Shown in pieces: positions 6,648 to 14,808 of a DNA stretch of 14,808 nt. The translations under genes and the position numbers were made by a program. Position 1 is the first letter of the stretch, and each line of letters begins with the position of its first letter. The stretch is from Obelidium mucronatum (taxonomy: Eukaryota; Chytridiomycota; Chytridiomycetes; Chytridiales; Chytriomycetaceae), in NCBI GenBank assembly GCA_025765595.1, contig JAIVFH010000554.1, forward strand, positions 1-14,808, in the 5' to 3' direction. Under the pieces are notes generated by a model, which did no database searches, had not been told where the DNA came from, and saw nothing but the letters and a program-made list of their open reading frames with translations.

Positions 6648-6720
6648 GCCTCCTAGCGGATTTGAACCGCTGACTTCCTGCTTACTAGGCAGGCGATCTG
6701 ACCAACTGAGCTAAGGAGGC
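6648..6720 (-). tRNA. tRNA-Thr(AGU): tRNA-Thr (anticodon AGU)
   Basis: A 73-nt cloverleaf on the minus strand: acceptor GCCTCCT/AGGAGGC, D-arm GCTC...GATC with the GG loop, anticodon stem CCTGC/GCAGG with loop CTAGTAA, five-base variable loop, and T-arm AGCGG-TTCAAAT-CCGCT. Loop positions 34-36 are AGT, which reads ACU (and ACC as inosine): threonine. It has no intron and no encoded CCA; the discriminator would be A at 6647. The internal B box GGTTCAAATCC is intact. The D-stem has one C-T mismatch (positions 11-24). It sits between the 3' ends of the RT-MA3 and dynein genes. Confidence 0.95.
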
Positions 6721-7076
6721 GATGCAAGTAGAGAATTTTAAACATATATCTTTCTAAAATTTTTTGGCTCGATCAACATTGAAAAACAGCAAGTTCTCGC
6801 TGCCATTCTGTCAAAACATATTGTATTTATGTTCTACCAAGCTTCTACTACCTCCTGGATGAAGCAGCACAAGCAATCGTCAATTTTCGTAACATCAATT
6901 CGCAAGAAAGGAATGCACAACAAGAATCCAACAGGTAGAGTGCACAAATATAAGAAGCAAGTATCTGGTATGATTATTGTATTCCCCATCAGTTCATATT
7001 GGCCCTCAGTGGAAACTTTTCCACCAAAGGAATACACAGTCTCTTCATATATGGATTTATTTTTAAAGCAGGGCCA
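6721..7076. other. Intergenic / dynein 3' flank
   Basis: 356 bases between the tRNA and the dynein stop. Short open frames on both strands (about 60-100 codons) have no recognisable content. The dynein 3' UTR must begin here. I see no further gene or repeat. Confidence 0.6.
7056..7061 (-). promoter_or_regulatory. Poly(A) signal AATAAA for the dynein gene
   Basis: TTTATT on the plus strand reads AATAAA on the minus strand, 15 bases past the dynein stop codon at 7077-7079. Confidence 0.55.
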
Positions 7077-10000
7077 TCAATCATCAAGCTGCAGTAAAGC
7101 CGCCACACCACGCAATATCCAGTGTTTCTGAGGCTTATCAGAGGGTAGTTTAATACATATTACATAGTTTGTAGAGTGTCCAGTTGTGGAAAGAACACCC
7201 CGTCGAGCACTGGTTTTGTACACTGGACAGTCATATGTTGATGCCAGCTTAAAGTCTGCCATGCGGCAAGGCTTGAACCAGATTACAGGCAAAGAGTCAT
7301 ACAGCACTTTGTTCTGTGATTCACCTATTACGCCTTTCTCCTTGTTCCATCTTGCCCCCTCCAAAAATAGGCCGTTCACATAAACTCCGTTTTCTGGTGA
7401 CGTTGTAATGGATGAAGGTGCCAAACTATTCATAACTTCAAACTCCACGCCAAGCTCGTCGATTGGAATGGAAAACTTTCGAGCATAGTTTTGAAGGGCT
7501 GCGGTAATGAACGACTGTGTAAAGAAAAACCCAGACATCCAAAACAATTTGGGACAGCCATCATCAAACCACGTTTGAAAAAATTTAATTCTGGCGACTA
7601 AATCTGTGATATAGGCCCCTAAAGGCTTCAATGAAGGGTAGCTCTTGGATGCCCACATTGCTGGAACGCGTGAAATGAGAATACTCTTGCATAAATCTTC
7701 AAGTTCCGCATTCATTACTACTAAACCGCGAATAGCTTTTTGTACATTGACTAAACTGACCAATATTATTTGAATCAGTCTGTTGAATCGGATCATTTCC
7801 TGAATAAGTACTGTGTTCATGCTTTCATTGTAATTAACAGGATATTTGGCAACAGCAGCTTCAAGATTAAACGTTCGTGGGATGCGATTTAGAATATCAG
7901 TAGCAACTTCTGTGACAATTTCATCACTGCTCTTCCCACCTCCACCTCCACCACCAGATACACTGGCTTCTTGTGTTTTTATGACAGAAGCGAAGAGGTT
8001 CTTAGTGTCAGCTAGCTGTTTTGCAATATCTCCATTGTCATGTACCCCAAATATTTCAGGGCTTTGGTTCAACGGTAGTTGCTTAATGTAATCAACATAG
8101 TCTGCATGCTTTCCTTTCGGCGGTGCGTAGTATATTCCCGATGGAGACAATTTGTAATTCAAGTCCTCAACAATTGCTGGACAGTAGTAAATTGACAAGA
8201 TATTCATCAAAGTTCTGCGGTCCCAGTCATCCGTCACTCGCCCACCGTAGTTACACTCCCCAGTGAGGTATGAGAGTGCTTTGAACGGTATATCCTCATA
8301 TTCATCCAAAAACATGAGCAACTGTCTCATAGAAATTCGCAAATCGGATTCATTAAACTCATACGGAATATTCCATCCCAATGGCCCGAAATTACGTCGT
8401 TCTTGGATTACAGCATGGAAAGTACACAGCCCAAATAGAAGTTTCTCCCATTCTGCAGGCTTTGAGCAACTATTGAAGAATTTTTCATCAGCAATCGGAT
8501 CACTAATGTAGCTTTTCAGAAGGTTGGCTTTGACCCCTTTTGGTGGCTCATTTGTCATCTTTACTCCAACTTGAAGTATAGATGAAGGAAATTTGTCACT
8601 TGGGTATGACGTAAGCCAGAGGCGGAAGTCCTTATGAACAGATGCTGTTGACATATCATCAACAATTTTCTCTAAAGTAGCCAACCAACTGACGGCCAAG
8701 TGACAGTTTTGTAGTACTATCCAAGTCCCGCCTTTTTGGGCATCTTTGATCATGGCTGCCGCAATTGGCCCCTGCCCTTGACCCAATGAAATAGATTGAC
8801 ATTTAAGGCCACCCATTGCCTTGTCGTCTGCGAACTTTAAGAGTCTATTGGAAATTCAAATAAATCCTTATGTAAATTGCAATTACGCTTATACTTACTG
8901 GGCCATGGGATCTACACCCGGAGATAAGATAAAAATAAGCGGAGTCCTGTTGCTAGAATCTTCATAACTTCCTGCCAAATCAAACGTAGGTGGTTCGATA
9001 AACTTCTGTCCAAGCTTTATCTTGACGAACTCTTGAATTATTGGGACGATTTTTTCTGGTCTCAAGACTCGAACAACTAAAGTTTTCTGCAAGTCGTTCA
9101 GTGCCGTACCCCATTTTCCGGGAAGTGGGGCATTAGTTGCTTCTGGAAAGTCAACATATGGCCTCCATTCTGCTGGATTAAAGTCTTCGATAAAGCCTTT
9201 AAATGCAGGTATTTCTGATAGTCGTGCAATTTCTGCCCAGGTTTTTTCAGCAATCCACACAGGATCGGGGTTGGCCACTGCCGAATTGCCCAAGCCCACA
9301 CCTCCAGTTGTTAAAAAGTTGAATTCTGTCAGATCCAATTCTCCCCTTCCTCGTAAAATAGCAGTACAAAGCAGGAAAGAAAATACAAGCTTGTCTTTTT
9401 CAAAAAGCGATCTGCATACATTGCAATAGAGCGAGTATGTGAAGTAGGTTTCCAGTGTCTTCAATCGGCGCTTCACAATGCTGGATTTTGCTGACTGTGA
9501 TATTCCATTGACAAAAAGGTCAATAAACCAGTTGAGTGAATACTGATACATATTTTCAATGTTCGCCAAGTCGGCAATGCAGAAAAATAACACTGATGAG
9601 TGACTTGCAATGGGTCTGTATGAGTCTCTGGTTTCATCGATTTTCTTTTCAGTTTCTTCTGCAATCTTTTGCTTTTCGAACAACTCAACCGAGAGTACTT
9701 TAGAAGAGGAGAGGACTTCAATTGCAGTTTCATTTTGCAGAATGTTTCCTTCTGCAGACGAAAGAATGTGAAGAATTTGATCTTCAATTTCCTTCAGCTT
9801 TTTCTTATTTTCGGCACTTTGGAGAATCAATTGTGTTTTTTCCTCTTCCAATTCGGGTCTTTCTTTCGCGACAACAATTCCTAGTAACTGGTCTTCTAGT
9901 CCTTCTGGTGTAATCATAAAGTTGAGCACTGACACTTTCACTGACACTTCTGGGAGATAGTGAGGATTTCTCAGTTTCGTTGTTATGTACAACTTGAAGT

Positions 10001-13000
10001 TATCATTGTACTCAATCACTGCATCTCCCAGTCGAATGCAATTGGCTCCTCCGGATTTGAAGACTTGTTTTTGTAGCACAGTATCCATAATTGGATCAAT
10101 TTCTTCTTTGATGTTTTCTAACAAAACAGGAGCACCGAATGTAATAGCATTCTCCAAGTTTCGGACATAGTCTGCGTCCGTAAGTTTAATTATTTGTAGA
10201 TTGTTGTCTTTTTCCATGTTTTTGACCCATTTGTTTGCTGTGGTAACTTTCAATTAGAAATTCCCTAACGACACTCAACGTTACCTTGTCCTTGCGGATC
10301 AATCATAAGGGGCCATCGACGAGCATTAGAGACTATAATACCATTATCAATCGAAAAGGAGTCGGATGGTAGCCCAGCAATGTTCCAAGCTCTTGTTCGA
10401 ATGGGATCTCCCAGAACCTTTTGGAGGTTGAACACATCCGAACAAGGAATGCCTTCACTTTTGCACTTTTCAAGCCATTCTGCCGCACATTCGGTTCTAT
10501 AGAACTTTGTAAAGGCTCCTAAGTAGGCAACAACTCCTGCAGAAAGCAATACATCGCCACTTAAATTATAGAGTGTACCATCTAGCTGGACAACAACTTC
10601 TGTCCATCTTTGTTTCTCTCCTCCCAAGCCTCCAAGAAGTTTTTGAGCCCGGTCTAATTGCTCCTCGCAGCTTTTTACTTCGCGTTCTAGCCGCTCTTTT
10701 TTGGCAGAGAGAGCTTGCAAATTATCATTCAACGCAGTCAATCGAGCCTGGACAGCCTGTAGAATCGCTCTTTTCTCTGCAAGTCCTGCTAACGTGACTG
10801 CCAATTCAGCTTCAGCATGAGCCAAGGCGATTTGCTTGGGAGCTACCACTTTGGCTACTTTGTCATAAGATTCCATTGCCAAAATCCAGGTACAAAGTCC
10901 TTCTGCAGCTGATGACGCATTTCTAACCTTTTCGGGCTTAAACTCAGGATTTGGCATATATGTTGTTCGTATTTTCTTAATGATGGCTGCTGGGATATCA
11001 TCTTTATCGAATGTTTTCAAGGAGTCCAAGAACTTTGCGTCATTAAGCATCTTTAACGAAGATTTCCAGTAGTCAAAAACCATCCGCCCTGATCCCGACG
11101 GGTCGGGAATTTTTTCAGGCTTGACATCCTTCATGACGCAAACTGCTTCAAGAACTAGTTTCACACCATCTGGTGGATTTTTCATTGATTTTACCAAATC
11201 AATATCTTGCTTTTTTAATGTATCCAAAGCTGCAAGGGCAGCATTCAAAAGAGGAAGCGCGGTTGCCAAATCGTTCTCACAATCCGTTTTAATGGCTGTT
11301 GATTCATTTGCCTTTGCCGATGCGATTGCTTCTTCTGCGGCAACAACACTTCGTGTGGCTTCAACATCAACGGATTCTTTGGCAATTTTTACAAGCATTT
11401 CAGATGTTTCTTCAGAAGTTTTCTTCAGTTGGGGTTGCAGATCTGACAGGTCTATTTGCATTTGCATAACTTGTGTTGCGGCAAAAGCAAGTTTCTCGAG
11501 ACCTCCTGCGTAACGACGCTTTATGGCTGAAACCTCTTCTACCTTTGCCTTCAAAAGCATCTTAAACGCATTAAGTAGCTCCAAGTATGAGGTTGGAGTC
11601 ACATAGTTGTGGCGGTTGAGATTGAGAAGGAATTTTGTTGACAAGTTAATCGCAGACTGGTGAAAGTGTCTACACATCACTACAGCGGAGTCCCTAATTG
11701 TATCTGTCAAATCTAGATCACTGAAAAATTGCTTGGCTACTGCTTGTAACGCGTCTTCTGGCCACTCATGGAACCAGTCAATGGTACAGCAATTAACAAT
11801 TGATGAAAACATCCGCATTCGGGTTCGAAAAGCATCACCGATTGGACTCATACATAAAACAATGTGAAGATTGCGTTTGACGCGCTCGATAAAGTAGTTG
11901 TACATGGTTGCGGGACTGCCATCTCCAAGTTTCCCTTCTTCTTGGGCATCACTCATACATTTATCAATAATATTCTGCTTTTCATCGGAAGCGAATATAT
12001 TTGGAACATCTCCAGCGTTCAATAAGTTGCTGACGTCTTCAATAAAGGATTCTTCTTTGATTTGTGTGTCTGGAAATAGGAATACTGTCTGTTTGTTCTC
12101 GGCACCTGCAGCAAGGAGAATCTTCTTTAAGTCGTCTCTCCATTCAACTTTTCCGTAGGATTTAGAAATTTCAATTTGAAATTGCTCGTAGTTCATTATG
12201 AACGCAGATAACCGAGTCAAACTTTGACGTCCACTTCCTCCAACCCCAACCAAGAGGGCGTTTCCTCCCGGCAACTTAAGAATTCGGCAAAGACGAGCAA
12301 CATGCTCAATAGCAAATCTAAATAGTACCAGATTCAGTTTCGTTTTTTTCACCTGGTTATATTCGTTGAGGAATACATTAACCACGTTGGTTATTTTCTC
12401 AAAGTCAAGCATTTCAATGTACTCGGGATCTTCGTTTGGTTTTCGAGGGCTTAAAATATCACCGAAAACTAATCCTCGCATGTCATCTTCCATCAAGACG
12501 ACAGTGTCATTTTCACCAACACCACTGGCAATTCCTTGGAAGACTTCATCGGGTTCGCATCCAAAAGACTCTTTGATTGTATCCAACATATGAGCAAACA
12601 AGCCGTACCGATCATCGTCCGATATAAGACGATCACAATACACTCTATACACTTCATGAGCCCAGAGACGTATAATTTGATCTGGGGACTGAAAGAATGA
12701 CGGCTTTGACAGTAGCATTCCTTGGATGACTTTTGAAAAGTCTCGCAAATTAAATGTGTAGTGAGTTTTTGCTGGTGTTGGCAACAAATTAACAATGACC
12801 CATTTGTAGGTACTTAATGTGGCCTGAATTACGCCTTGGGCCATTTCTTTGATTTCTTCAACGAAATCCATCCGTCCAAAGTGCCAATTTAGAATAGAGT
12901 GGAATATACGAGCCATTGTCAAATCATCAAAAGAGTTGATAACCACTTGATTGAAATGCCTTGAGAAACGCGACGTGATAACATTTCTTCCACCTCCCGG

Positions 13001-14808
13001 GGGACCCATGGCACCAATCAGTTGAATATCGATCAATTCGAGCCTCGAAGTATCCTTCTTATCATACCAATTTCCATGGTCTGCCCACTGTCTAAACAAC
13101 TCGATTGGAGGCTGGGCGCCGTAAGTTTCCTTTTGGGGAACGTTCAGATCATCAATGAATATGAGATATCTCTTCCCCATGGGTGGCCCAAATACTCCCT
13201 TCCTCCTCTTGTCCAGTTTACTCATAACAATATCTTGAGTCTGATTGGCGCTAGTTCTCGCAGAAAAATTTATAAAAATCGGAATATACTTTGCTTTAGG
13301 CAACCCCGTAAGCAATTTGCTCGCAATGTACTTTGATTTTCCAGTTCCAGTGGGACCAACAAGTAAATACGATTTGCTGTGAGTGACAAGTAGTTCCATA
13401 ATGTAATTATAACGCGCCGTGTCTTTTGTAGGGATTATAATATCACCAAACCCTGCTGTAGGTGGTATTTCGACATGCTGAATTGTATTAATCCATAACT
13501 TCCAAGCATCGGCAGCTCCTGACGTATCAAAAACGTAGTCATAAACTGTAGCGTCTTCGTCGTCTGATGGAATTGGTAGTTTCATTTCAATAGATCTTCC
13601 GATCAAATCGCGAAGGAATGCGTCAAACTTAGTTTGACTTTGTTGATCAACACTGCCACCGATGGACCATATCAAGGAAAAGATAAATTTGCATTCCAAT
13701 CTTCTTAAATCATCTTGAGACGCGCTTTGTGGGCTGTTTCTGAACTCGTCCAGCAGACTGTCCAGAATTTGAGACAAGGAGTTCACCAAACCTATTTCTG
13801 ACGTTGGGGACACTTCCTTACAGTCCCGTTTCACGCATTGGAGACAGGGAGGAACAAGCAGCTCAAAAAGCTGATTTATGTACTGAGAATTGTCTGCTGA
13901 CATGAAATCCAAGCTCTCAATCCAAGATTTTACAAGGGGCCTCCAGCCCATTCTCTCTGGCTCCAAATACACCATTCCACAACGACTTACGGTCGCTGGC
14001 TGGTGGTAGGTGGTTAATTGTGAACTTCAACATCAAAAGCAAGGATAAAACGGATCTCACTGATTGCAACGGCCAAATCTGCGACTTCGAATACTAGACT
14101 CATGGTATTTGAAAGCTGGATAATCTCGCCACTCATTAAGCAAAGCTTTTTGTTGTCATCAAGAACTAGAGCTCAAATTTTAGTCGCATGTTTGCCTGGA
14201 AAAATAGGAATCACCTGTGTTCATATTCTCTACCCAAATGGCATCAACTGGTCCATCAAAAATCACCCATTTCCTATCCGGTGATGGCGAGCTTGCAAAG
14301 GATCTAAACGACGTAGCCAACACCCCATCGGTCCACTCATGAGAAATCGGATCGAATTGCCCATAAAGTTGGCCCATCGTAATAGATTTTGGGTTGATGA
14401 CTTGACTTGAACCTTTTGAAACTCAACGTCCGTTCCTAACGAGACACAGAGATCAGATACCCATCGGCCAGCACCCTATAAGCTGAAGTTTTCCCAGAAA
14501 AGGGCTCTCCGACTGAATTATTTCAATAGTTAGTAAAAATCTATCATAGTTGTTGATTTGATTACCGAGCATATATCCGTGCCGAACAAGCATCATTTCA
14601 TAGAGTTGAATAATTTTCTCCACAAAAGCGGGTACCATTTGCAAACCTAACTTCTTGCAGGACTTTTCAATTGCTCCTCAAGTTGAGTATAGTCTGGCTT
14701 TGGAAGTCTTACACCAGGAAACAAGTCAGTAGCAATACCCTTGAACAAAGCGATATCCTGGGACAGGAACTTTGGCAAATTGACATCAATGATTGATCGC
14801 AGAACCAA
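7077..14808 (-). CDS. Axonemal inner-arm dynein heavy chain (DNAH3/7/12 class), 5'-partial
   Basis: Six exons on the minus strand: 14808-14566, 14512-14215, 14165-14061, 13999-10285, 10237-8899 and 8844-7077. The product is the microtubule motor of single-headed inner arms in cilia and flagella. In order: end of AAA1 (DVNLPKF, DLFPGV); AAA2 with P-loop GEPFSGKT and [16 protein letters not shown]3 with GPTGTGKS (13357-13334) and a DDLN Walker B-type segment; AAA4 with GVGGSGRQS (12247-12221), the Arg/Gln form normal for axonemal chains; stalk coiled coils around 11550-10640 flanking the microtubule-binding domain ([21 protein letters not shown]); AAA5 ([16 protein letters not shown]); AAA6 and C-terminal domain, ending [11 protein letters not shown]. 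Tail, linker and most of AAA1 lie beyond the right edge. A seven-glycine run sits near 7945. Four single-base frame disruptions affect only 14061-14680. Confidence 0.96.
8845..8898 (-). other. Dynein intron
   Basis: GTAAGT at 8898 and CAATAG ending 8845 (54 nt, phase 2). Splicing gives [17 protein letters not shown], the conserved AAA6 segment. Confidence 0.9.
10238..10284 (-). other. Dynein intron
   Basis: GTAACG at 10284 and CCACAG ending 10238 (47 nt, phase 1), with TCTAAT as a branch candidate. Splicing gives [14 protein letters not shown]. Confidence 0.9.
13996..14060 (-). other. Dynein intron with two possible acceptors
   Basis: Donor GTGAGA at 14060. The acceptor AG ending at 14000 yields the conserved PATVSRCG but in the wrong phase. 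The AG ending at 13996 keeps frame but gives AITTVSRCG, losing the conserved Pro-Ala. Confidence 0.7.
14166..14214 (-). other. Dynein intron
   Basis: GTGATT at 14214 and CTCTAG ending 14166 (49 nt, phase 1). Splicing gives [16 protein letters not shown]. Confidence 0.9.
14513..14565 (-). other. Dynein intron
   Basis: GTAATC at 14565, ACTAAC branch-like site, ATTCAG ending 14513 (53 nt, phase 1). Splicing creates the AAA2 P-loop: [15 protein letters not shown]. Confidence 0.9.

Noticed and set aside
6829..7131. Plus-strand ~100-codon open frame entering the dynein 3' end, and a minus-strand 67-codon frame at 6834-7037
   Set aside because: No domain or codon pattern supports them, and each overlaps the other or the dynein C-terminus antisense.
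12221..12247. AAA4 P-loop with Arg and Gln in place of Lys and Thr as a defect
   Set aside because: GVGGSGRQS is the usual form in axonemal dynein heavy chains.
14436..14460. A 25-nt GT...AG segment in the dynein AAA2 region as a micro-intron
   Set aside because: Removing it gives a wrong frame, and the segment itself encodes the conserved-looking SDLCVSLG in another frame. A one-base loss fits better.

Overview
The window is nuclear DNA from a flagellated eukaryote. Almost every gene is split by short introns (44 to about 190 nt, GT...AG, several with a CTAAC- or CTAAT-like branch site). There is a eukaryotic tRNA-Thr with no encoded CCA, and the genes are an APC/C subunit, a sorting nexin, an eIF4G-type MA3 protein and an axonemal dynein heavy chain. 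The dynein shows that the organism builds motile cilia or flagella. A zoosporic fungus, another flagellated opisthokont or another protist would all fit, and the sequence alone does not decide. Intergenic gaps are very small and genes alternate in orientation.

Left to right: (1) 215-830, minus, 5' part of a sorting-nexin-like gene (PX then start of a BAR-like region), running off the left edge or beyond a hairpin-filled intron. (2) 870-2980, plus, a complete six-exon APC7 gene, divergent from (1) across only 39 nt; its first exon is very GC-rich. (3) 3090-4770, minus, a gene of unknown function with a DUF4587-like motif, convergent with APC7; I join two open segments through an intron with matching phase. 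(4) 4837-6608, plus, a gene with a C-terminal MA3 domain and, unexpectedly, a degenerate Ty3-type reverse transcriptase fragment in its N-terminal half; its start codon appears to be split by an intron. (5) 6648-6720, minus, tRNA-Thr(AGU). (6) 7077-14808, minus, an inner-arm axonemal dynein heavy chain (DNAH3/7/12 class) from the end of AAA1 to the true C-terminus; the 5' part lies beyond the right edge.

Structure not explained by genes: a family of 15-nt GC-rich triloop palindromes (ACCGCC-NNN-GGCGGT), clustered in introns of genes (1) and (2), with variable loops and one compensatory stem change; an A19-N8-T39 inverted homopolymer between the APC7 and DUF4587-like genes; a T42 run in an APC7 intron; and four single-base frame disruptions confined to the last ~0.75 kb of the dynein gene.

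The genes do not form a pathway: cell-cycle ubiquitin ligase, endosomal sorting, translation-type MA3 scaffold and ciliary motility are simply neighbours. The least ordinary items are the RT-MA3 chimera and the hairpin family.
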